Shown piece after piece: positions 1-6,385 of a stretch of 11,644 nt of DNA. The notes under the pieces were generated by a model. That model saw only the letters and a list, made by a program, of their open reading frames with translations. It was not told the origin of the DNA and did no database searches. Source of the stretch: Actinomycetota bacterium (GTDB lineage Bacteria; Actinomycetota; Humimicrobiia; Humimicrobiales; Humimicrobiaceae); contig JACIXO010000013.1 of the NCBI GenBank assembly GCA_014360385.1, forward strand, positions 1-11,644. Direction: 5' to 3'. The stretch's first letter is position 1, and each line of letters begins with the position of its first letter. Made by a program: the position numbers and the translations under genes.

Positions 1-128
1 AGCCTTTTTAACTACCCTAGCCTCTATAAGTGAGTCTTATGATAGACTAACTGTTAAAAATAGATTAATTTTGAAGAATTTGTCAAACAATTATTCCTGT
101 CTAGCCTTTTACTTACCCTGTATTATGC

Positions 129-144
129 TATAATAACCTATAAT
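129..144 (+). promoter_or_regulatory. Two tandem TATAAT boxes upstream of the zinc-ribbon gene
   Basis: Perfect TATAAT hexamers lie at 129-134 and 139-144, inside a 10-bp tandem repeat (TAATAACCTA at 131-140 and 141-150). They are about 80-90 bp upstream of the ATG at 223. No good -35 hexamer sits 16-18 bp upstream; the best is TTTTAC at 107-112, with a 16-bp spacer to the first box. The second box and its flank (139-151, TATAATAACCTAC) recur exactly at 6264-6276, upstream of the lipoprotein gene. This is a plausible promoter on sequence alone, but the surrounding DNA is AT-rich, so chance matches are likely. Confidence 0.35.
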
Positions 145-186
145 AACCTACATTAACCGAAAAAATTATAACGAAAAGAGTAAAAA

Positions 187-213
187 GTAAAGAATGTAAA
201 GAAAGTAAAGAAT
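187..213 (+). repeat. Three tandem 9-bp units just upstream of a start codon
   Basis: The units are GTAAAGAAT, GTAAAGAAA and GTAAAGAAT, followed directly by GGAG (214-217), the probable ribosome-binding site of the gene starting at 223. The repeat is purine-rich on the coding strand and lies in the untranslated leader. It could be a slippage-prone microsatellite or an unstructured translation-enhancing leader; the sequence does not decide. Confidence 0.6.
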
Positions 214-222
214 GGAGATAAG

Positions 223-456
223 ATGTATAAATGTTCAAACTGTGGTAACTCTGAAAAATTCATAGGCTATGCAGAAGAAAAGGGAGAAGCCCTTATCTAC
301 CAGAACACCCTAGCAAACTCAATTGGAGAAAAAATACCGGAAACACCACAAAAAAGCTACTCATGGATCTACATAATCTCCGGAAAAAGCTGGAAAGGCA
401 ATGTAACTATAAAAAAATGCTACTACTGCAGCTCAACTAAAATAATTAAATGTTAA
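223..456 (+). CDS. Small zinc-ribbon-like protein, function unknown
   Basis: This 77-residue protein carries two Cys-x-x-Cys knuckles at opposite ends: C4-x2-C7 in KCSNCG, and C66-x2-C69 in KKCYYCSS. C77 is the final residue. That arrangement is typical of a treble-clef or zinc-ribbon fold that binds one zinc ion. The segment between the knuckles (about residues 11-65) is polar with some aromatic residues and has no motif I recognise. The start is supported by GGAG at 214-217 with a 5-nt spacer. No signal peptide or membrane segment is seen, so it is probably cytosolic. Its last codons lie in a 28-bp sequence duplicated at the 3' end of the convergent rmlA gene. A nucleic-acid or protein-binding role would be usual for such small ribbons, but that is inference. 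It could also be a degenerate fragment of a larger protein. Confidence 0.72.
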   Translation: MYKCSNCGNSEKFIGYAEEKGEALIYQNTLANSIGEKIPETPQKSYSWIYIISGKSWKGNVTIKKCYYCSSTKIIKC

Positions 457-543
457 AGCTAAGAGAGTTTAAAACTTATTCTTTCGTAATAACTTTTATG
501 TAATTAGGTTATAATAAATGTTAAAGCTAAGAGAGTTTAAAAC
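448..543. repeat. 28-bp perfect direct repeat joining two convergent gene ends
   Basis: Copies at 448-475 and 516-543 are identical over 28 bp (core GTTAAAGCTAAGAGAG), with 40 bp of unrelated AT-rich sequence between them. Copy 1 contains the last two codons and stop of the zinc-ribbon gene. Copy 2, read on the minus strand, encodes the end of RmlA (GFKLS, stop). One copy probably arose by duplication of the other. No transposase or inverted ends lie in the 40-bp spacer. Confidence 0.9.
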
Positions 544-1258
544 CTTCTTTCTCCGCTACAAGCTTACTTGCTCTAAATAACGACTCAAAGGTCCCTGCAT
601 CTGTCCACCACCCCTTGAGTATAGTATAACTCATTGTGCCTCTTCTTATGTACTCATTGTTCACATCAGTTATCTCTAATTCTCCTCTAGCAGAAGGCTT
701 AAGTGTTCGTATTATGTCAAAAACATCGCTGTCATACATATAAAGACCACAAACAGCATAATTAGTCTTAGGATTTTTAGGTTTTTCCTCTATATTTACT
801 ACTTTCCCATCTCTAATTTCTGCTACACCAAACCTCTGCGGATCTGGAACTTCTTTAAGAAAGATTCTTGCACCCTTCTCCTGCTTCTCAAATATGGCTA
901 CCTCTTCTGAAATATCGTCTTCAATTATATTATCCCCCAGCATCACAAATATCTTATCACCCTCAGCAAAATTTTCTGCAAGCCTTAGTGCATCTGCTAT
1001 ACCGCCTTCTCCTTCCTGATAGGTATAGCTTATATCCTTAAGGCCAAATTCCCTTCCATTACCCAGAAGTCTTAAAAAATCCCCTGCATTATTGCCACCT
1101 GTGACAATCATTATATCTTTAAGCCCAGCTTTTACCATGGTCATGAGAGGGTAGTAAATCATAGGCTTGTTATATACAGGGAGCAAATGTTTGTTCGTAA
1201 CCTTTGTACATGGCATAAGCCTTGTTCCCAGCCCCCCTGCAAGAATGACACCCTTCAT
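527..1258 (-). CDS. rmlA: Glucose-1-phosphate thymidylyltransferase, short form
   Basis: This enzyme condenses glucose-1-phosphate with dTTP to give dTDP-glucose and pyrophosphate, the entry step to dTDP-rhamnose and related surface sugars. The nucleotide-binding signature is clear at residues 8-37 (GGLGTRL, then TKVTNKHLLPVYNKPMIYYP). LGDN at 108-111 includes the metal-binding Asp, and EEKP (157-160) and GELEITDVN (192-200) are family hallmarks. Position 15 is Met where Arg is commoner. At 243 residues it lacks the C-terminal dimerisation extension of the roughly 290-residue E. coli type, matching the short RmlA/SpsI-like class, so substrate specificity is less certain. A strong GGAGGG-type ribosome-binding site (1270-1277 on the opposite strand) supports the start. 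No other rml gene is in the window. uppP upstream points to an envelope-polysaccharide theme. The 3' end lies in the 28-bp repeat. Confidence 0.9.
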   Translation of the reverse strand: MKGVILAGGLGTRLMPCTKVTNKHLLPVYNKPMIYYPLMTMVKAGLKDIMIVTGGNNAGDFLRLLGNGREFGLKDISYTYQEGEGGIADALRLAENFAEGDKIFVMLGDNIIEDDISEEVAIFEKQEKGARIFLKEVPDPQRFGVAEIRDGKVVNIEEKPKNPKTNYAVCGLYMYDSDVFDIIRTLKPSARGELEITDVNNEYIRRGTMSYTILKGWWTDAGTFESLFRASKLVAEKEGFKLS

Positions 1259-1342
1259 GTTTCAGTCATCCCTCCTTTTTCATTAAAGATTTGACTTACT
1301 AACTTGCCAATCTTCCTAATTAAGCTCTTTCTAATACTACTT

Positions 1343-1371
1343 TTTCTAATACACCCTAAGGATTTTTTCAA
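1343..1371 (-). promoter_or_regulatory. Candidate rmlA promoter
   Basis: Read on the minus strand, TTGAAA (1366-1371) is separated by 17 bp from TAGAAA (1343-1348), 85 bp upstream of the rmlA ATG. The -35 box matches consensus at 5 of 6 positions, the -10 box at 4 of 6. The rest of the 157-bp gap between uppP and rmlA is AT-rich without other recognisable content. rmlA could also be read from uppP. Confidence 0.35.
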
Positions 1372-1415
1372 GCTTTTCTAAATCTAAACTAAGCCTAAAA
1401 TATCTAAAAACACAT

Positions 1416-2381
1416 TTAAAAGCTCCTAAAAAGATAAACCAGAAACACTGCTATACCTACAAGCAAACAATATAAACCAAACACATTTAAACTCCTTGTT
1501 CTAGTGAACCTCAAAAGAAACTTGATAGCAAAAAGTCCAGTAACATAAGAGGAAATAAAACCAAGAGCTGACACAGCTAGATTTTGAATATTGTCCATAA
1601 AAATAAAACCATTGAAAATAATCTCACGTGCACTAATGAGTTCAAATACGAAAGAGCCCAATATAATTGGAATTGAGAGTAAAAAAGAAAATCTAACACA
1701 GTCTTCCCGGCTTATACCAAAAAATCTTCCAGAAGATATTGTAGCTCCCGATCTTGAAATGCCAGGAAAAATAGCAATTGCCTGTGCTAGTCCAACAATT
1801 ATACTGCTTGTAAAACCAAACTTGATTTCCTCGTTTCTGTACCCTTTTTCCCCACCTTCATCTTCCACCCGAATAGCATATCTCTGTATCTTATCCCCAT
1901 CTGGCTTATACACCCTGTTTTCCCAAACCTTTCCTCTCCACTCACCCACCCATAAGAGGCAAGCAGTGAAAACCAGAAATATTGAAACAATAAAAGGTCT
2001 GGAAAATAATCTCTCAACTTGCTTTTCCAGCAAGAGTCCCACAACAACTGAAGGAATAGTAGCCACTATCAAAAACAGTCCCAGTCTGAAATAAGAATCT
2101 CTTTCATAATTTCTTTCAGTATCATTCCGTCTACTATTTCGTCTACTGGATACCAGAAAAACTCCTGCAAATAAAGCTTTAATAATTCTGAAAATATCCC
2201 TATAAAAGACAGTAACAAGAGACATAAGAGTAGCAAAATGAAGAAATACAGCATAGTATAATGGAGGATAATCCCAACCAAATAGGTAGGGAACCAGAAC
2301 CATATGCCCTGAGCTACTGATTGGAAAAAACTCAGTTAATCCCTGGATTATGCCTAAAACAATTGACTCCAATATGCTCAA
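1416..2381 (-). CDS. uppP: Undecaprenyl-diphosphatase (UppP/BacA family)
   Basis: This integral membrane enzyme removes a phosphate from undecaprenyl diphosphate to regenerate the lipid carrier for peptidoglycan and polysaccharide synthesis; overproduction in the family gives bacitracin resistance. Both active-site motifs are visible: Q13-x3-E17 within QGLTEFFPISSSGH (13-26), which fits the family (E/Q)xxxE rule, and PGISRSGAT (206-214). Several hydrophobic helices follow, for example at 43-60, 99-117, 129-145, 232-249, 266-290 and 300-318. At 321 residues it is longer than the usual 265-280. The excess lies in two charged loops, about 79-96 (Arg/Asn-rich) and 149-186. The start is TTG at 2379-2381, with GAGGT 5 nt upstream; it is needed to keep the N-terminal catalytic helix. 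It lies 151 bp downstream of pmbA, so co-transcription is possible but uncertain. Confidence 0.93.
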   Translation of the reverse strand: MSILESIVLGIIQGLTEFFPISSSGHMVLVPYLFGWDYPPLYYAVFLHFATLMSLVTVFYRDIFRIIKALFAGVFLVSSRRNSRRNDTERNYERDSYFRLGLFLIVATIPSVVVGLLLEKQVERLFSRPFIVSIFLVFTACLLWVGEWRGKVWENRVYKPDGDKIQRYAIRVEDEGGEKGYRNEEIKFGFTSSIIVGLAQAIAIFPGISRSGATISSGRFFGISREDCVRFSFLLSIPIILGSFVFELISAREIIFNGFIFMDNIQNLAVSALGFISSYVTGLFAIKFLLRFTRTRSLNVFGLYCLLVGIAVFLVYLFRSF

Positions 2382-2414
2382 TTAATACCTCATTAGCTTT
2401 GTATTTAGAGTATG

Positions 2415-2528
2415 GTAAGATTTTGGTAAGATTTATTGATTATCTTACAACTTAAGTAAATATTTTATACTCAATCTTACACTAAATTTTATAACCAATC
2501 CTGTGCTAATCTTCCTATATCATCTTAC
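2415..2528. repeat. Cluster of GTAAGAT / ATCTTAC heptamers upstream of uppP
   Basis: The 151-bp gap between pmbA and uppP has five copies of one heptamer: GTAAGAT at 2415-2421 and 2426-2432, and its complement ATCTTAC at 2442-2448, 2474-2480 and 2522-2528. The pair 2426-2448 forms a 7-bp inverted repeat around a 9-bp loop. It could be an operator cluster or degenerate intergenic repeat DNA. There is no GC-rich stem with a T-run, so a standard terminator is not evident. Confidence 0.55.
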
Positions 2529-2532
2529 TAAA

Positions 2533-3957
2533 TTATATACCACTTATCATAATGTCATTTACTACAAGCGATGGGCTTCCTATATAACCTCCAGAAATTA
2601 TAAACTTTAAATCATTTCCAATTCTTTCTATATTCTTACACAAGCTCAGTATGTCAGTAGCTATGGTTACTTCTCTCACCGGGAATCTAAACTTTCCACC
2701 CTCTACCCACATTCCTTTTGCACCCACACTAATCTCACCGGAAACAGGATTTGTCCCAGAATGAAGCCCCATTATATCCACAACATAAAATCCATCCTGA
2801 GAGACTTCTAAGAGCCCCTGCAGAGTGGCTCTCTCATCTACAGAAGGAACTATATAAAGATTGGATAACCCTACTGTCGGGGGTGATTTATAGGAACTTC
2901 TCACTGCATTGCCAGTAGATTTGGTATTATCTTTTCTCGCGGTATAACTGTTATATAAAAAGGTTTTCAGTATGCCCTTCTCAAATATCAAAGTTCTACC
3001 CTTCGGAACCCCCTCACTATCAAATGGACGAGTCGCCATGCCGCTAGGCATTGTGCCGTCATCCACTATATCCAAATCGATACTAAAGAACCTTTCTCCT
3101 ATTCTGTCCTTAAAAAGGGACTTTCCCTTTTGAACCCTATCTGCGGTAAGGCCAATTGCAATAACCCCTAAAAATTGACACGCCACAAGTGGATCTAAGA
3201 TAACCTTTGCCCTTCGGGATTTGATCTTCTGGCCATCCAATATTAATACAGATCTATTAACTGCATTTTCAGCAATCTCTTCCAGATCTAAATCGCCAGG
3301 GGAACGAGCATAGCCAAAAAAGTCACCTGTAGATACATCTTTGTTTTCTTTTGAAATTACACTTACATATACAACACAAGCTGCAGTCTTGTAACTGCCT
3401 TCAAATCCAAGTGAATTGAATATAGCCACCTCTGATAAATCATCATTATAGATAAGGTTATCAACTCCAGTAACTCTTCTGTCTTTCTTTTTAACAAGAA
3501 CTTCAAGCTCCTTTGTTAGCTCAATCTTTTTATCTATACCAAATTCAAGAAAGTTCTCTTTAAAAAGATCTTCTGGGAGTATGTAAGGCGTTTGGTATCT
3601 AAATTCACTCTCTCTTGGTAAGGAATTCAACTCATCTTTAGAAGTAATCTTGGAATTACAAATTGCCTTCTCAATACAGTCAATAATTTCTTTTTCCCTT
3701 ATGGAAGAGGTATACGCATAACCAACACATCCACCTCTAAAGACCCTTATTCCAATACCTGTGGAATCCGAAAATGATAAAGTATTTATCTTACTATTAA
3801 AAACTTCTATCTCGTTCTGAACACTTCTACTAACATATATTTCAAACTCATCAACATCTCTTCCATTAAAATTACCTGCGATCTTTTTACACAACTCAGG
3901 CAATTGAAACCCTGATTTTTCGTTGTTATTTAAAAAACTATACTGCATATTCTGCAT
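2533..3957 (-). CDS. pmbA: TldE/PmbA, non-catalytic partner of the TldD metalloprotease
   Basis: TldE (PmbA) pairs with TldD in a heterodimeric zinc protease. In E. coli the complex matures microcin B17 by removing its leader peptide and degrades unfolded peptides such as the CcdA antitoxin. The protein has the family two-domain layout: an N-terminal half (about 17-230) with the GIGIRVFRGGCVGYAYTS segment, and a C-terminal half with VILDPLVACQFLG (252-264), RPFDSEGVPKGRTLIFEKG (310-328) and GLHSGTNPVSGEISVGAKG (397-415). As expected for TldE, there is no HExxxH motif. The length of 474 is close to the usual 440-450. AAAGGA lies 7 nt before the ATG. It starts 15 bp after tldD, indicating co-transcription and a 1:1 complex. 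No RiPP precursor or modification enzyme lies nearby, so the substrate is unknown. Confidence 0.93.
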   Translation of the reverse strand: MQNMQYSFLNNNEKSGFQLPELCKKIAGNFNGRDVDEFEIYVSRSVQNEIEVFNSKINTLSFSDSTGIGIRVFRGGCVGYAYTSSIREKEIIDCIEKAICNSKITSKDELNSLPRESEFRYQTPYILPEDLFKENFLEFGIDKKIELTKELEVLVKKKDRRVTGVDNLIYNDDLSEVAIFNSLGFEGSYKTAACVVYVSVISKENKDVSTGDFFGYARSPGDLDLEEIAENAVNRSVLILDGQKIKSRRAKVILDPLVACQFLGVIAIGLTADRVQKGKSLFKDRIGERFFSIDLDIVDDGTMPSGMATRPFDSEGVPKGRTLIFEKGILKTFLYNSYTARKDNTKSTGNAVRSSYKSPPTVGLSNLYIVPSVDERATLQGLLEVSQDGFYVVDIMGLHSGTNPVSGEISVGAKGMWVEGGKFRFPVREVTIATDILSLCKNIERIGNDLKFIISGGYIGSPSLVVNDIMISGI

Positions 3958-3972
3958 TAACCCATCCTTTGC

Positions 3973-5358
3973 TCAAATCCCTGTTCCGCCTACAGTAAGT
4001 TCACTTACCAGAATAGTGGGCTGACCAACCTCGTTTGGAACAGTCTGTCCGTTTTTGCCACAAAAACCAGGAGCAAAATCTAAATCATCCCCTATAGCTT
4101 CAATCTTTTTAAGCACTTTAGGTCCATTTCCAATCAGTGTTGCTCCCTTTACTGGCTCACAAATATTTCCATTTTCTATTAGATAACCTTCGCTTATGCC
4201 AAAGACAAAGTCTCCTGTTGCTGGATCAACCTGCCCTCCAGCAAATTCCTTTGCGTACAATCCCTTCTTAATAGATTTTATTATTGTATGAGGATCCGAG
4301 TCTCCCTTATTTATGTATGTATTTGTCATCCTCGGAAGTGGAATGTGTCTGTAAGATTGTCTTCTTCCATTAGCAGTCTTGTGTTCTTGCAATTTCCTTG
4401 CAGATTTCAGATCATACATGTAACTTTCAAGAACTCCGTCTCTAATGAGTACAGTTTGTCTGGAAGCAAAGCCTTCATCATCAAATTTGAAAGATCCCCA
4501 GTGAGACGTAAGAGTAGGATCATCAATCACAGTTATTATTTCACTTGCTATTTTTTTTCCAATCATTCCTTTAAAGACTGAGGCCTCCTTCAATATAGCG
4601 TCAGCTTCGAGACCATGACCACAAGCTTCATGAAAAATTACTCCTCCAAACCCTGGAGCTATCACAACGGGGAGGCTTCCCACTGGGGCGTTTACAGCAT
4701 CAAGCATATTTACAGCAATCCTCGAAGCTTTTAGTGCTATATCATTAGGAGAAATTGAATCAAAAATTTCATACCCACAGGTTTTAGCAAGAGATTTATA
4801 ACCTGTTCTTGTGTCCTTACCCCTTCTAGCAACTACGTCAACCGTGAGCAGAGTTCTTACTATCTTATGGAAACAAAGCACCTCATCTGAGTTAGCTATG
4901 TATATTTCTTCCTCTGAATCAGAGAGATTAGAAGTGACCTGAATTATATAAGAACTGTAGTTTCTCGAAGCCTGATCTACATCAACTAATAAATTTCTTT
5001 TATATTCAGGAATAACCGTTGAGGGATATTTTTTAATTTTAACTTTGTAAGGGCTCTTTTGAGAAGTAAGGTCCAAAACTTTTCCACCAGAACTTTTGTC
5101 CACTGCCAGACTTAAAGTTCTCGCTGCATTCAATAAGCTTTCTTTATCCAGAGAATCTACAAAAGCATAAAAAGTACCGTCATCAAAACATATTCTGAGT
5201 CCACAACCTAACTCAAAACCGCTTATAGAACTTTCAATCCTGCTATTCTCAAGCTTCACAGTATTTGATATCTTCTTCTGAATATAAATCTCAGAAAAAC
5301 TTCCACCTGATTTAAGTAAGACATCCAGAATCCTTTTAGCAAGTCTCCTACTAATCAT
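3973..5358 (-). CDS. tldD: TldD, zinc metalloprotease catalytic subunit
   Basis: TldD is the catalytic half of the TldD/TldE protease, whose active site lies inside a hollow dimer and admits only unfolded peptides. The zinc motif HEACGHGLEAD occupies residues 243-253: H243 and H248 are metal ligands and E244 the general base. A conserved Cys in GFCGKNGQ (C433) fits the third ligand known from E. coli TldD. Other family blocks are PVVIAPGFGGVIFHEA leading into the motif, DDEGFASRQTVLIRDGVLESYM (293-314), FAGGQVDPATGDFVFGISEGY (372-392) and the terminal ELTVGGTGI. The length of 461 is about normal (E. coli 481). The ATG at 5358 keeps the family N-terminus, but only a weak AGAAAG-type site precedes it, 31 bp after the ytxH-like stop. 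It is probably transcribed with the two small membrane-protein genes upstream and pmbA downstream. Confidence 0.95.
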   Translation of the reverse strand: MISRRLAKRILDVLLKSGGSFSEIYIQKKISNTVKLENSRIESSISGFELGCGLRICFDDGTFYAFVDSLDKESLLNAARTLSLAVDKSSGGKVLDLTSQKSPYKVKIKKYPSTVIPEYKRNLLVDVDQASRNYSSYIIQVTSNLSDSEEEIYIANSDEVLCFHKIVRTLLTVDVVARRGKDTRTGYKSLAKTCGYEIFDSISPNDIALKASRIAVNMLDAVNAPVGSLPVVIAPGFGGVIFHEACGHGLEADAILKEASVFKGMIGKKIASEIITVIDDPTLTSHWGSFKFDDEGFASRQTVLIRDGVLESYMYDLKSARKLQEHKTANGRRQSYRHIPLPRMTNTYINKGDSDPHTIIKSIKKGLYAKEFAGGQVDPATGDFVFGISEGYLIENGNICEPVKGATLIGNGPKVLKKIEAIGDDLDFAPGFCGKNGQTVPNEVGQPTILVSELTVGGTGI

Positions 5359-5389
5359 TGGACAGCAACTTTCTATCTAAAGGAGCTTT

Positions 5390-5788
5390 TTATTCCAGAG
5401 TTTCTTCAGTTTCTTTTGCTTTCTTCTTCCCTTCTTCTACTACTTTCTCAACCTTCTCTTTCACTGCCTCTATCTTGGGAATAACTGTTTTTGCCACTTT
5501 CTCTTTACCCTTTTCCCAGATTTCCTCACCCTTTTCTTTAAACTCTTCAATCTTGGTTTTTCCCTTATGTACTAAATCTCGGGTCACATCGACAACTTCT
5601 TCAAAACTTTTCCTGCTGCGTTCAATAAACTCTTCACCTTTTTCTTTGATATCCCTTCGAAGCTCCTTTCCAGGCTTCGGGGCTATTAAAATCCCGATAA
5701 TAACACCAATAGAAACACCTGCAAGCAAAGAAAGAAACATTCCGAATGAATTCCTAGAAGTAGCTTCCCTATCCTGTGCTTGACTCAT
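5390..5788 (-). CDS. YtxH-like membrane-anchored coiled-coil protein
   Basis: With the start at 5788 this is a 132-residue protein. A transmembrane helix rich in Gly and Ile (about residues 15-35, LLAGVSIGVIIGILIAP) leads straight into APKPGKELR, the hallmark of the YtxH (formerly general stress) family. The rest is a highly charged amphipathic helix with a repeated KEKGEE pattern, probably a coiled coil. The start was chosen because AGGAGG (5798-5803 on the opposite strand) sits 9 nt before the ATG at 5788. An upstream in-frame GTG at 5812 would begin inside the AGGAGGGA region and is unlikely. The first 20 bp overlap the end of the DUF948-like gene, suggesting translational coupling. The biochemical role of the family is not established; in Bacillus it is linked to stress. 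Confidence is high for family, low for function. Confidence 0.85.
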   Translation of the reverse strand: MSQAQDREATSRNSFGMFLSLLAGVSIGVIIGILIAPKPGKELRRDIKEKGEEFIERSRKSFEEVVDVTRDLVHKGKTKIEEFKEKGEEIWEKGKEKVAKTVIPKIEAVKEKVEKVVEEGKKKAKETEETLE

Positions 5789-6158
5789 TTTTGCTTCCCT
5801 CCTCTTTTTCACTTGCTACCTTTTTCACACCCTCGATTATGCCAGCAACAGTGCTTATTATCTTTACCAAAGGACTTGTAACCAGTAATCTTGCAAGCCT
5901 CACTATTTTTTCGAGCTGTTGGATTATAGAAGATGCACTTTGTGTTATATCCACAATAGAACTTATCTCAGTATTCATGTTACTTATAGTTGTATTTAGC
6001 TTTTCAATAATAGGAATAAGATTGCTATTCACATTACTAACTAGAGATTTAGCCCTATTTATGAGCTTTACAAGCGGAACCAAAATTACAATTCCAACAA
6101 CGCAAAGACATGAAATTAAAATAATTGCTACCAGTCCAACTATTTCAAGAGCTGTCAT
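5769..6158 (-). CDS. DUF948-like membrane protein
   Basis: A 129-residue protein with one N-terminal transmembrane helix (about 5-30, VGLVAIILISCLCVVGIVILVPL). An amphipathic helical stretch follows, rich in Asn, Ile and Leu (NVNSNLIPIIEKLNTTISNMNTEIS, about 42-66, and on to about 105), then a charged tail ending KEEGSKNESSTG. This layout matches DUF948 proteins, which commonly stand next to YtxH genes in Gram-positive and related bacteria. The start is supported by AAGAAGGA 5 nt upstream of the ATG at 6158. A near-consensus promoter lies about 60 bp upstream, making this the first gene of the probable DUF948-ytxH-tldD-pmbA operon. Function is unknown; a membrane-proximal scaffold with its YtxH partner is an inference. 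Confidence 0.8.
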   Translation of the reverse strand: MTALEIVGLVAIILISCLCVVGIVILVPLVKLINRAKSLVSNVNSNLIPIIEKLNTTISNMNTEISSIVDITQSASSIIQQLEKIVRLARLLVTSPLVKIISTVAGIIEGVKKVASEKEEGSKNESSTG

Positions 6159-6216
6159 TTATTCCTTCTTTTTAGAATTTCTCAGAATTTAAGATTTTAG
6201 CCTTGTTTACATTACC

Positions 6217-6245
6217 ATTATATAAATTTTAAATTAATTATTCAA
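6217..6245 (-). promoter_or_regulatory. Strong promoter for the DUF948-ytxH-tldD-pmbA operon
   Basis: On the minus strand TTGAAT (-35, 6240-6245) is followed after exactly 17 bp by a perfect TATAAT (-10, 6217-6222). The predicted transcript would begin near 6210, leaving a leader of about 50 nt before the ATG at 6158. This is the best promoter match in the window. Its -35 box overlaps that of a plus-strand promoter by five bases. Confidence 0.72.
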
Positions 6246-6269
6246 AAAATATTAAATCTACCTTATAAT
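6241..6269 (+). promoter_or_regulatory. Divergent promoter for the lipoprotein gene
   Basis: TTCAAA (6241-6246, 4 of 6 matches) and a perfect TATAAT (6264-6269) are separated by 17 bp. Transcription would start near 6276 and give a leader of about 110 nt before the ATG at 6386. That leader contains the duplicated 15-mer at 6291-6325. The -35 box is almost the exact complement position of the minus-strand -35 box, so the two promoters could not both hold polymerase at once. Confidence 0.55.
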
Positions 6270-6290
6270 AACCTACTAGTACGCCGACCT

Positions 6291-6325
6291 GATAGCAATA
6301 TGCAAAAGTAGATAGCAATATGCAA
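6291..6325 (+). repeat. 15-bp direct repeat, two copies at 20-bp spacing, in the lipoprotein leader
   Basis: GATAGCAATATGCAA occurs at 6291-6305 and again at 6311-6325, exactly 20 bp apart, so both copies face nearly the same side of the helix. The core GCAATATGC is a near-palindrome. The pair lies at roughly +15 to +49 of the predicted plus-strand transcript. This is the geometry of a repressor or activator site bound by two dimers. A purely tandem 20-bp duplication is the alternative. Confidence 0.75.
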
Positions 6326-6385
6326 GGAATATCTGCCGGGCGATAATTTGTTCTTTCTTTAATAAGACTTATGTAAGAGGTTAAA

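Noticed and set aside
476..515. Excised insertion sequence flanked by target-site duplications
   Set aside because: 28 bp is too long for usual target duplications, and the 40-bp spacer has no inverted ends or transposase trace.
448..543. Mini-CRISPR (28-bp repeat, 40-bp spacer)
   Set aside because: Only two copies, no third repeat, no cas gene, and the repeat is part of two gene ends.
1591..2094. 167-codon plus-strand open frame inside uppP
   Set aside because: It is the antisense of a well-matched conserved membrane protein, and its translation shows no family motif.
5789..5812. Upstream GTG start for the YtxH-like protein
   Set aside because: The codons would run through the AGGAGGGA ribosome-binding site; the ATG at 5788 is properly spaced from it.
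5358..6192. Two plus-strand open frames opposite the ytxH-like and DUF948-like genes
   Set aside because: Ser/Phe-rich antisense shadows of Lys/Glu-rich and hydrophobic genes; the minus-strand genes have good ribosome-binding sites, a promoter and recognisable families.
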